Position numbers and translations under genes: made by a program. 64,000 nt of DNA from CAWKAV01 sp963847735 (GTDB taxonomy: Bacteria > Desulfobacterota > Desulfuromonadia > Desulfuromonadales > BM103): assembly GCA_963847735.1 (NCBI GenBank), contig CAWKAV010000001.1, forward strand, positions 1-64,000, given 5' to 3'. The notes beneath the pieces were generated by a model that did no database searches, was not told the DNA's origin, and saw nothing but the letters and a program-made list of their open reading frames with translations. Below, piece after piece: positions 18,434 to 26,703 of this stretch. Every line of letters begins with the position of its first letter. The stretch's first letter is position 1.

Positions 18434-18526
18434 TTTCTTCTCCCGTTTACCGAAGCTTTTGGTTTGGGCGTGAATTGCCTCAATTCGTTTGACGTACTTT
18501 ATATCCCAACATCGTTTTAATAACAT

Positions 18527-18558
18527 CAGACATCGAGTGGAATGTCTGCTAGATGTCT
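18527..18558. promoter_or_regulatory. Candidate operator: inverted plus direct ATGTCT repeats
   Basis: CAGACAT (18527-18533) and ATGTCTG (18542-18548) form an inverted repeat. A second ATGTCT (18553-18558) follows exactly one helical turn later. The site lies between the divergent ppcA-like gene and the XRE regulator, a usual place for an autoregulator to bind. Confidence 0.45.
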
Positions 18559-18669
18559 AGTTATATTGTATGTGAATTACAGGTAGTTAATATTGATAAA
18601 TGTCAGGCCGACAATTGCTTATTTTCATGTTTACTTGGATTGGCTTTCACTTGGTAGACTCCCGAACAT

Positions 18670-19603
18670 ATGAATCAGCCCAACTATAATGATAAATCAT
18701 CGACGGTCTGTCTCGATGCCACAGAGGTCAAACGTATCCGCGAAGAGTCAGCAGCTGACGCAACTTTATGTCAGCAAGGTTGTCGGGGTGACCACGGATA
18801 CGATCTCGCGATGGGAAAACAATCGTTACCCGACCATCCGACGCGAGAACGCTCTGAAACTGGCCGAAGCTCTTGGAGGTTACACTTGCTGCATATCCTG
18901 CTCAAGCCTGTGGATGGTTTGACAGAGGCGGTTCCTGCCGTACAAAAAAAATCATCGGCTGCCCCTGGTTCTGGCTGCTGTTTTGACTTCTGGTGGCACT
19001 GATTTGCGTTTTTCTCTTTCCTGACCAGAGGCTCCTCCGCTCCCTGCTTCGGTGACAGCAGAAAGGCTGCTTCCTGGTCTGGCCGGGCCTGGACAGTATC
19101 GATCCCGGTACAGGTTCGCCTGACATACCGTGCCAGCAACGGCGGGATTATCCTTCGGGAATATTTTCCGAAAGGCTGGAAGATTGTGCAAGCCACAGCC
19201 CCCGGCCTCGAGCCTTGATAATGTCAATGGCGTTGCCCGCTGGATCATCAAGGCCGGTGATGACAGGGATCGGGTTGTTTATCTGGTCCAGGTTGATTCT
19301 GCCGCCAAACTGAATACTGAAGTGAGTCTTTCGAGGGTGAAATCGTTGCCAGCCGAGAGGGCAATCAATCCGCCGTGCCGGTCCAGGGAGAAAGCAAGAT
19401 CGCTATTGCTCGATGCACATTGGGCTGATGCTGATGGAGACGGTCGTATTGATGATGGCGAAATGCTTGAGGCCTCTTTTACGATCGAAGATATGACCGG
19501 TGTGCACATGGACTGGAACGATCTGGAAAAACTCTGGGCGGCGGGAAGTTATGCCTGGGATGATCAGAACAAACAATTCCGGCCTGAATCAAGGCGGCCC
19601 TGA
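18670..19603 (+). CDS. XRE-type regulator with membrane segment and EF-hand-like C-terminus (frameshifts)
   Basis: The N-terminus is a helix-turn-helix (VKRIRE, then QQLTQLYVSKVVGVTTDTIS, RWENNRYPTIRRENALKLAE). A hydrophobic segment follows near 18955-19015 (LPLVLAAVLT, then VALICVFLF after a frame change). The C-terminal part contains LDNVNGVARWIIKAGDDRDR and VVYLVQVDSAAKLNTEVS, and an EF-hand-like loop DADGDGRIDDGE in HWADADGDGRIDDGEMLEAS. Frame breaks lie near 18745, 18890, 18990, 19110, 19330 and 19415. It would be a membrane-anchored DNA-binding protein whose outer domain may bind calcium. Exact domain borders are uncertain because of the breaks. Confidence 0.6.
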
Positions 19604-19661
19604 TCTTCTGTGCGTAAAAGTCTGTAGTATTTGATGAAAGAACTTTTAAATTGACAAAAAA

Positions 19662-19692
19662 GCAGCACGCTCACGAAAATGAAGCGTGCTGC
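19662..19692 (-). terminator. Intrinsic terminator after the Cys-rich small protein
   Basis: The ten-base stem GCAGCACGCT/AGCGTGCTGC is followed on the minus strand by TTTTTT. Confidence 0.85.
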
Positions 19693-19713
19693 CCTTGGCT
19701 CCTATGCGGATTT

Positions 19714-19893
19714 CTATAGAGGCTTGGGGTTGCAGAGGTTATCTGCCTTGTTGACCTTGACCCCGCAGTTGCCACAGACAAACTGTGGATTCTCGTACAG
19801 TTTGTTGACCTCCTTGCTGAGGTCGGTTGCCTTTAACTGGCACATATGCAATTCACAATGCTCTTCCGGATTCGCACAATCATTTTTAGACAT
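19714..19893 (-). CDS. Small cysteine-rich protein (59 aa)
   Basis: MSKNDCANPEEHCELHMCQL is followed by FVCGNCGVKVNKADNLCNP. The FxCGNCG...LCNP pattern looks like a zinc-ribbon knuckle, with further cysteines at the N-terminus. ATG 19893 has an excellent GGAGGAT site, which rules out the longer frame from 19932. Similar small proteins occur in Geobacter/Desulfuromonas genomes as far as I recall; the function is unknown. A terminator follows, so it is a monocistronic unit. Confidence 0.75.
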   Translation of the reverse strand: MSKNDCANPEEHCELHMCQLKATDLSKEVNKLYENPQFVCGNCGVKVNKADNLCNPKPL

Positions 19894-19952
19894 AAGGATA
19901 TCCTCCATTGGTTTTCTTAAAGTTAACGGCAACGGGGCCGTTCGTCAACCTG

Positions 19953-20729
19953 TCATATTCCATCACGGCAACCTCGAAGTGAATTGAGGAACTGGTCGAT
20001 CAGGGCAAAATATCGCGGCCCGTTGATAAACATGATGTCATTGTGATTCCCGTTCGGAAAAATCTCGAGTCGGACCGGTCCACCACACCATTCGGCCAGT
20101 CGTTCGGCATGACTGACGTCGATCAGACCATCATGGCGGGTGTGCATGATCAGGGTCGGCTTTGTAAAGGCGGTCATGCTTCGGCGAATGTTCATGGCCT
20201 GAGTGACGGCGCTGGTCAGCTCGGAGTGGGTTGTTGCCAGTTCTTCGGTGGAAAATCTTAGTAGCAGCCTCTCCAGAGGGTCGGCAATGGCACTCTCCAG
20301 AATCAGGCCGGCCACGTCGGGAAAGAGTTCTGCTGCCTTTACTGCGAACAGCGAGCCGACAGATCGCCCGAACAAAATCAACCTGTCATGAGATTGGCCG
20401 ATTGCTTCGATGGTTTTTTGTACATCCTCAAGCATTTTCCCGAGTTGCGGAGTTCCTGTGGACCCTCCATAGCCGCGGAATTCAGCCAGGAAACAGTTGC
20501 AATTCATGCGGTTGATCAACTTGCTGAAGCCGCCGAGATAGTCAGCGACAATCTCGCCGTTGCCATGAAAATGCACAATGGTGTGTGCCTTGTCATTCGT
20601 TTCATGGTAGGAGCAGGCAAGCCGGGCCTCGTTGCATTCGACCCAGAATGGTTTCGGGACTGCCTCAAAACGGGGGAAGAAGTAGCGCTGGCTGATGATC
20701 GGATGATTCAATATGTCGGCATAGGGCAT
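19953..20729 (-). CDS. Alpha/beta hydrolase
   Basis: A 258-residue cytoplasmic hydrolase. The oxyanion motif is VHFHGNGE, the nucleophile elbow FGRSVGS, the acid in MHTRHDGLIDVSHA and the histidine in NGNHNDIMF. The sequence resembles BEM46/YqiA-like serine hydrolases (HGNGE, ADYLGGF, FRGYGGSTGTP). ATG 20729 follows AGGAAG at a good distance; the frame beginning at 20777 adds 16 residues without a ribosome site. The substrate is unknown. Confidence 0.82.
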   Translation of the reverse strand: MPYADILNHPIISQRYFFPRFEAVPKPFWVECNEARLACSYHETNDKAHTIVHFHGNGEIVADYLGGFSKLINRMNCNCFLAEFRGYGGSTGTPQLGKMLEDVQKTIEAIGQSHDRLILFGRSVGSLFAVKAAELFPDVAGLILESAIADPLERLLLRFSTEELATTHSELTSAVTQAMNIRRSMTAFTKPTLIMHTRHDGLIDVSHAERLAEWCGGPVRLEIFPNGNHNDIMFINGPRYFALIDQFLNSLRGCRDGI

Positions 20730-20935
20730 TTGTTGTCTTCCTGTTGATTCTGTCAGAATGTCATTCGATCTTAACATTGTTCTGTGATGTCTGATAACCC
20801 TGCTGACATTCGTTTGCCAACGAGGCGCAGAATATGCCGGCTCATTCAGAAAAAATTTACGTATGCTTCCCGAATGAGGTATAATCCGGCCATCTCTGCT
20901 GGATTATATTTTCTCCTCATAAGTGATAAATACCG

Positions 20936-21763
20936 ATGACTTATCTTAAAGCTACTCTCTCCGTAACGGTTTTGTTGTTCGTGTGTCTGTTTGTCCTGCC
21001 ATTTCTTGCCCGGGCGACGGACAACCCCGAGGTCCAGATTGTCAAGCTTGACCCCGAGGTTGAATCAACTCTTGGCACAGATGACATGTTGTATGCTCTG
21101 GTTCATTATCAGAGTGACACTCCCCTGCGCTTCCAGGTGATTGCCCAGCATGAGGGCCTGGTTCTTGAGGTGGGGGCAATCAGGAACCCGGCGGTCCTGC
21201 ATGCTCCCGGTGAAGGCGAAGCCATGGTCTGGGTTGGTTACACAAATCCGACCCACATTGATGCCGTCAGGGTGACGGTTCTTGATGAAGAGTGGCGTGA
21301 ACTTTTCAAGGTGACCAAAAGCGTGGATGTGACATGGCAGGGCGTCGCAGCAGATCAACCGAGAATACCGGCGGACTGGGTGAGCGCGTTAACCAAGTCC
21401 GAACGGCGCAAGATAGATTTTGTCTATGACCCGTCTCCCCAAAAAAATGAAACGTTGCGCGATATCCTTTTCTTGCTGTCCCTTGTTTCTTTTCCGGCGT
21501 ATATCCTGCTGCAGCTACGCATGTTGTGGCGCTACGATTATCGTTGGCGCGAACTTGCCTTCATGCCATTGTTCCCCTACATGATCCTGGCCTTTTATGC
21601 CATTACCGGACTCGATATTGATAGATCGTTGCAGGTAACCTTCCTGTTCCGCTACACCCCCATGGCGTTGCTCTATCTTGTTGTCTTGTGGTGTGCGAAA
21701 AGATTCTGGCAAAAGAAACTACCCCCACCAAAATTATATAAGCCACCGAAAGCCAAATCTTAA
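20936..21763 (+). CDS. Membrane-anchored exported protein of unknown function
   Basis: 275 residues. A signal peptide (LSVTVLLFVCLFVLPFLARA) is followed by a ~150-residue periplasmic domain rich in beta strands (LRFQVIAQHEGLVLEVGAIR) and three C-terminal membrane helices (FLLSLVSFPAYILLQL, LFPYMILAFYAITGL, MALLYLVVLWCAKRF). The tail is Lys/Pro-rich. I do not recognise a family. It stands alone just before the inverted element copy. Confidence 0.65.
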   Translation: MTYLKATLSVTVLLFVCLFVLPFLARATDNPEVQIVKLDPEVESTLGTDDMLYALVHYQSDTPLRFQVIAQHEGLVLEVGAIRNPAVLHAPGEGEAMVWVGYTNPTHIDAVRVTVLDEEWRELFKVTKSVDVTWQGVAADQPRIPADWVSALTKSERRKIDFVYDPSPQKNETLRDILFLLSLVSFPAYILLQLRMLWRYDYRWRELAFMPLFPYMILAFYAITGLDIDRSLQVTFLFRYTPMALLYLVVLWCAKRFWQKKLPPPKLYKPPKAKS

Positions 21764-21857
21764 GCTCAAAGCCGATAGCAAATGATTATCCAGAGCAAGG
21801 GATTTTCCTTTGTCAGGTTGCTGACAAAGTTTATTCTTGTTTCTAAAATTGGAGATG

Positions 21858-21886
21858 AGAGCAACAGATCGATAATCTGTTGCGCT
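21858..21886 (-). repeat. 29-bp palindrome (element B, inner copy)
   Basis: Arms AGAGCAACAGAT and ATCTGTTGCGCT enclose CGATA, with one mismatch in the second arm. Same family as 3413-3441. Confidence 0.85.
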
Positions 21887-22413
21887 TTAGTCTTTCTTAT
21901 AATCTATAAATCAGAACCGGCGGGTCTCGGCCCGCCTGCCGACGTACTTTTGCCCGGGCAGCAAAAGTAAGCAAAAGTGCCGATCTCCTTGCGGAGGGCA
22001 TATTCCTTTGCATGGTTTCCGTGGTTTCTATGGAGGGTTAAATAGGGGATCCGGCCCTGTTCAGGGGGCCTTTCTGCAGTGCTTTCTTGTAGCGAAAAGA
22101 TAATCAACACCTAAACATTCAGAATATTGCTGAGGGAGAGGACCTTAAGGGCCTCGGATCCTGCGCGGGAACAGTAGCCCGTTGCATATCCTGCGACTCC
22201 GTCATTAAGTAACACCGTCACCTAGAGCAAATCATGCCCTCCGCCAGGAGAATCAGCTTTTTTGCATCCTTTTTTAGCGTTGAAAAAAGAATGTCGTCTG
22301 GCAGTACGAGAACTGCCGGTCTTGATTTTGATTGCAGAACCAAACCTGAAAGTGAAAGAGAAACAGTTACGCTGCCAATACTTCCTTGAGAATTTCATTA
22401 AAGTTCCAAAAAA

Positions 22414-22442
22414 AGAGCAACAGATTATCGATCTGTTGCTCT
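22414..22442 (-). repeat. 29-bp palindrome (element B, outer copy)
   Basis: Perfect 12-base arms. On the minus strand a run of seven T follows, so the structure is terminator-like, as in copy A. Confidence 0.85.
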
Positions 22443-22512
22443 AAACCTACCGAAAAAACACAATGTTAGAGTGAGGTTTGTCAACACTCTGGCAAGAAAT
22501 TCCCCTTTAGTT

Positions 22513-23193
22513 TCATCCAATCCACCCCATCATACGCAGATGCTTGAACAGGTTGATGACGCCCATGCCGGCCACGACCAAGCCGGCAATCCTCAGCATC
22601 CAGACCCGGGCCCGGCCACTCAGCCAGTGGGCGGCGCCGCCGAACAGGAGCATCGCAGGAGCGGTGCCCAGGCCGAAGGCCAGCAGCATCAAGGCCCCGG
22701 TGGAAACACTGGCGCTCTGTGCCGCTGTGATGGCGACCGTGTAGAGGTAGCCGCAGGGGATGAAGCCGAAAAGCAGGCCGAGCGGGAGGGCTCCCACAGC
22801 AGGAGGCAGACGATGCAGTCCTTTCATCGCAGTCGTCATTGCCTTCATTGGGCCGGGAAACTCGAGTTTTGAAGCGTTGAGCCAGGCAAAGAGACCGGCA
22901 GTACCCAATCCTACCAGTATGACAAAGATGTCGGAACCCAGTAGCAGCGAGCGGGTTAGAAGTTTGAACCGGTCGGTGTAAGCAAGAGCTGAGCCGAGCC
23001 AGCCGACCACGGCACCAATCAGGGTGTAGGTGGTAATCCGTCCGGTGTTATAGAGCAGGTGAAACACCCAGCCGCCTTTTTGACCCGCCCCGGAAAGCGC
23101 AAGGGCGCTGACCAGCCCTCCACACATACCGATGCAGTGTCCGGCACCGAGCAGGCCGGTCACAAAAGCCATGGTGATGAGTGAGCCATTCAT
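22513..23193 (-). CDS. SafE/TauE-type membrane protein of the cbb3 cluster
   Basis: A 226-residue polytopic protein starting MNGSLITMAFVTGLLGAGHC, then IGMCGG; the GHCIGMCGG motif is typical of the SafE-like proteins found beside cco genes. A second motif, LGLLFGFIPCGYLYT, opens the second half-repeat. Paired Cys/Met/His in these motifs suggest copper handling for oxidase assembly. It overlaps the upstream gene by four bases and is the last gene of the ten-gene operon. Confidence 0.85.
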   Translation of the reverse strand: MNGSLITMAFVTGLLGAGHCIGMCGGLVSALALSGAGQKGGWVFHLLYNTGRITTYTLIGAVVGWLGSALAYTDRFKLLTRSLLLGSDIFVILVGLGTAGLFAWLNASKLEFPGPMKAMTTAMKGLHRLPPAVGALPLGLLFGFIPCGYLYTVAITAAQSASVSTGALMLLAFGLGTAPAMLLFGGAAHWLSGRARVWMLRIAGLVVAGMGVINLFKHLRMMGWIG

Positions 23194-23621
23194 TGCATGA
23201 TGACCATTTCAATATCGAACATAATTGTTTCTGTGTCTGTCCCGGTCTGCTTGATGTCGACGTTTACCTGCCATGCGCCGGCCATGGTAAAGATCGCGGT
23301 GCCGCGGTAGGCGCCTTCGGACCAGGCCGTGCGGGGATGATTCGGTGGCATCGGCATAAAAGGCATCGTCAGGCTGATTCTCAGGCTGGCATCCTTGATC
23401 GGGATCCCATCACCGTTGACGAGCTCAATGAAAAACGGCGTCTCCGTCATGGCCTTGAGTGGATTGTCGGCGAACACAATCACGGCGTTGCCACCACTTG
23501 CCAAGTTTGTCGCGAGGCGCATTTCCGTGGCCGAGACGTTGCTGGCAATGATAAAGACAAGCCCGATTATCATGAGCAGGGTTCTGAAAATGAGTGGTCT
23601 AGCGATCACGATCCTCTCCAT
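23190..23621 (-). CDS. YtkA/FixH-like exported protein
   Basis: About 143 residues. The signal segment is PLIFRTLLMIIGLVFIIASN. It is followed by a small beta-sandwich with LVNGDGIPIKDASLRISLTM, PFMPMPPNHPRTAW and GAWQVNVDIKQTG. The PFMPMPPNHP stretch (Met and His rich) resembles the copper-binding face of YtkA-like domains. ATG 23621 lies inside the end of ccoS. The role is probably copper delivery or assembly for the cbb3 oxidase. Confidence 0.72.
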   Translation of the reverse strand: MERIVIARPLIFRTLLMIIGLVFIIASNVSATEMRLATNLASGGNAVIVFADNPLKAMTETPFFIELVNGDGIPIKDASLRISLTMPFMPMPPNHPRTAWSEGAYRGTAIFTMAGAWQVNVDIKQTGTDTETIMFDIEMVIMQ

Positions 23622-23778
23622 GGATGTCCTGGCCCGTGTCATCGTCATCAAGCATGCGGTATTTGGGGCCTTCAACATCGTCGAAGTCGCCTCTTTTGAC
23701 CGTCCAGATAAAGAACAGCCAAGCGCCGGTGCCGATAAAGATTGAAAGGATAATCAGGATGACGATTGATTTAAACAT
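23599..23778 (-). CDS. ccoS: cbb3 oxidase assembly protein CcoS
   Basis: A 59-residue protein with one N-terminal membrane helix, MFKSIVILIILSIFIGTGAW, then LFFIWTVKRGDFDD and the GPKYRMLDDDD tail. Length and layout are those of CcoS, needed for cofactor insertion into the oxidase. It starts 9 bases after the ccoI stop. Its KYRMLDDD segment is shared with the CcoQ-like protein of the same operon. Confidence 0.9.
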   Translation of the reverse strand: MFKSIVILIILSIFIGTGAWLFFIWTVKRGDFDDVEGPKYRMLDDDDTGQDIHGEDRDR

Positions 23779-23787
23779 TGGAGAACA

Positions 23788-26236
23788 TTAATTGCTCGTT
23801 GTCTGTTTGGCAATAGAAAAAGCACCCCGAAGCAGTCGACCGAGACGGAGTGAATTTCCTACAACCAGTACGGAGCTGCTGGCCATGGCTGCAGCCGCCC
23901 AGACCGGCGCCAGGCAGCCGCTTGCTGCCAAAGGGATGGTAACAATGTTGTAGGCAAAGGCCCAGAAAAGATTCTGCTTGATAACCTGCAAGGTTTTACG
24001 GGCGATAAAGATCGCTTCGTAAAGTCGGCCCAGATTTGGCCTGGTCAGAACCAGGTCCGATGTTTCAAGGGCGATGTCGGTGCCGCCGGCCATGGCGCAA
24101 CCGATGTCGGCCGCAGAGAGCGCAGGGGCATCATTGACACCGTCACCAACCATCATGATCCTGTGCCCCGCCTGCTGCTGTGTATCGATCCAAGCGGCTT
24201 TATCCGCGGGACTCAGGTCGGCGCGATAATCGGTGATCGCCAGTTCGGTGCAGGCTTGCTCAGCCGCAGCAAGGCGATCACCGGTCAGCAGAACGGTTCG
24301 CAGCCCAGCTTGTTGCAGCCTGCTCACAGACTGTATCGCTTCGTCACGCAGTGGGTCGTGAATCAGCAGGCTGCCCAGCCAGCGACTGCCAAGACTGACA
24401 TGGACTTCTGTTAAACATCCAGATTCGACAGGCGGAACCTCAACCCCATTTTCGGCAAGAAAGATACGACTGCCGAGCAGAGCTTCTCCGTCTCTGCTGA
24501 TCATTTTCAATCCTCTGCCGGGAATCGTAACAACCGATTCCGCGGTCCCGGTAAGAATCCCCGCTGCTTTTGCCCTGGCCATAATACCGAGGGCGATCGG
24601 ATGACTTGATCCGCTTTCAACCTGACTGGCAAGACTGCAGTAATTCCTCCTCACTTTGTCCCGGTGCAAGAACAATCCTTTGAACGGTCGGCTTGCCGAG
24701 GGTCAGGGTGCCGGTTTTGTCGAAAGCAATCAGGTTGACGCGACCCGTCAGTTCAAGGATATCGCCGCCACGGAACAGGATTCCTCTGCTGGCTGCGTTG
24801 CCGGAAGCTGCCAGAACCGCGGTCGGTGTCGCCAGGCCAAGGGCGCATGGGCAGGCGACGATCAGGACGGCCACGGCATTGAGCAGAGCTTCGGTGTGGG
24901 GAACTTCGCTGAGAAACCAGAAAGTCCAGGTGCCGACTGCGATCAGGATGACGCATGGCACAAACAACGAGGCGAGCCTGTCTGCCAGCGACTGGATTGG
25001 AGCTTTGCGGCTCTGTGCCTCCTCCACCATGCGAGCCATGCGAGCGATAAACGATTCCGCGGCGACCCGCTCAACGATGAGCTTGATCGACGTTGACAGG
25101 TTCAGACTTCCGGCTGAGACGCTGTCGCCCGGCTTGCGCAATACCGGCATCGGTTCTCCGGTGATGGTTGATTCATCCAGCTCCGATGCGCCGTTCCGAA
25201 TCCGGCAGTCAACCGGAATCCGTTCGCCGGCACGGACCAGGATCAGGTCGCCGGGAGTCAGGGCGGTGCTGGCAACGGTTCGGACCTTGTCATCTTCTAT
25301 CAGGTTGGCCGAATCAGGCGCAAGCTGCAGCAGCTTGTCGATGCCGGAGATAGAACGGTTGCGTGCAGATCCCTCGAACAGACGACCGAGCAGGATCAGG
25401 GTGATGATCATCGCCGCCGAATCAAAATAGACTTCTCCGCCGGCCATCAGGGCGTAGAGACTGTAGCCGAAGGCTGTCATTACGCCCACGGCGACCAGCA
25501 GGTCCATGCTCGGGGTGCGGTTTTGCAGGCTGCGCCAGGCACCAGCCAGAAATGGCCACCCTGAATAGAGGACCACCGGGGTTGTCGCTGCGGCCGCCAG
25601 GTATTGAATCATCTGCCGAATACCCGGATCGATGCCGTGAAAGTAGCCACCGTACAAGGCAAAAGAAAAACCCATCACCTGCATGGTCAGAAAAGCTGCG
25701 GTGCCAAAGCGAATCAGCAGTGAGCGCTGCTCGCGCGCCGCCGCCTGGTGCGCCGCGCCGGGTGTAAAGGGGTGGGGCAGGTAGCCAAGGCGACTGATCA
25801 TTGCGAAGATCTTTGCCGGTGAGGTCTGCCGCGGGTTGAACCTGACCCTGGCCCGGTGCGTGCCATAGTTAACCAGTATGGCCTCGATACCGGGCTCCCT
25901 GCCGAGCAGCTTCTCCAGCAACCAGACACAGGAGGAACAGCGGATACCCTCGATGATCAGTGCTATCTCCGCAGTGGTGTCATTTTGAGATATGACATGA
26001 CCGGCGAGAACTCTCTCATCGAATTCCGCTTCAAAAGCCCCTGACGGAATTCCTCGTTCCGACCAGTCACGCTGTTGATAGAAGTTATGCAGCCCGGCAG
26101 AAGTGATAATCCTGTAGACCCCCTGGCAACCACGGCAGCAGAAGTGCAGCTCCTTGCCGTTCGTCTTATCGATGACGAGATCGGCCGGCGGAATCGGCAG
26201 GTTGCAATGGACGCAGGTATCGGGTGCAGACATCAC
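23788..26236 (-). CDS. ccoI: Copper-transporting P-type ATPase CcoI (one frameshift)
   Basis: P1B ATPase that supplies copper to the cbb3 oxidase. The N-terminal region has a Cys cluster (CVHCNLPI, FCCRGCQG) followed by an HMA domain with GIRCSSCVWLLE. Membrane region, TITGEP, CPC (VACPCALGLATPTAVL), DKTGTLT and MVGDGVNDAPAL are all present. The frame breaks near 24640, between the phosphorylation site and the nucleotide-binding domain, where LAPGQSEEELLQ should join CSLASQVESGSSHPIALGIM. This is the only broken gene to the right of 20 kb. Its start overlaps the ccoH stop by four bases. Confidence 0.93.
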
Positions 26237-26685
26237 AGATTAAGCAGCAGCTGCCGGTTAAGCCGGGCACCGTCACGTTCAAATTCCAGACGGGCATTCA
26301 TGCCGCCGGTCATGCCGCTGGTTAGTTGCAGCTGATACGTTCCCGGGGCAATTTCCTCGAGGGGAAAGCTCATGCTTGACGCAGATTCCGACAGGTACAG
26401 GAACAGGACCCCGGTCGCCGCAGCCACCGGCTGTTTCTGTTTGTCGCTGAGGAGGAATTGCAGGCTGCGTCCCTCCAGTCGGGTCGCAACCGTCCAGCCG
26501 AGTGAGACAGCCGCCTGTTTCTCCAACTGGGTAGATGTGTATTTTAATCCTTTGCTGTAGTAATCGGCATCGGTTACCTGTGGCCTGGCAGCGGCTGCTC
26601 TCATTGCCGACCAGACAGAAAAACAGATAAAACTGCCGATAAGCAGCAGAATCAGGGCCGGGTAAATATTTTTGCCTGTCGTCAT
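26233..26685 (-). CDS. ccoH: FixH/CcoH family protein
   Basis: 150 residues. An N-terminal membrane helix (IYPALILLLIGSFICFSVWS) is followed by the FixH signature VTDADYYSKGLKYTSTQLEK and a small periplasmic beta domain (SFPLEEIAPGTYQLQL). CcoH stabilises the assembling oxidase. It lies between ccoG and ccoI, the usual order. Confidence 0.9.
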   Translation of the reverse strand: MTTGKNIYPALILLLIGSFICFSVWSAMRAAAARPQVTDADYYSKGLKYTSTQLEKQAAVSLGWTVATRLEGRSLQFLLSDKQKQPVAAATGVLFLYLSESASSMSFPLEEIAPGTYQLQLTSGMTGGMNARLEFERDGARLNRQLLLNL

Positions 26686-26703
26686 GATGTCGATGTTCCT
26701 GTG

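Larger units (their letters stand above)
21817..22485 (-). mobile_element. Palindrome-bearing non-coding element, copy B (inverted)
   Basis: Read on the minus strand this copy repeats the block order of element A: GTTGACAAACCTCAC, TTTTTTCGGTAGGTTT, palindrome, GAGGCCCTTAAGGTCCTCTC, AAAGCACTGCAGA, GGGCCGGATCCCC, ACCACGGAAACCA, CCCTCCGCAAGGAGA, CTTACTTTTG...CAAAAGTA, the GGCGGG/CCCGCC hairpin, palindrome and ACTTTGTCAGCAAC. The 5' third (rightward in window coordinates) diverges more than the 3' half. The 16-bp flanking repeat of copy A is absent. The short open frames inside are not conserved with those of copy A, arguing for a non-coding element. Confidence 0.6.

Noticed and set aside
21904..22110. 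Short minus-strand frame inside element B
   Set aside because: It overlaps the conserved hairpins, has no counterpart of similar extent in copy A and no family.
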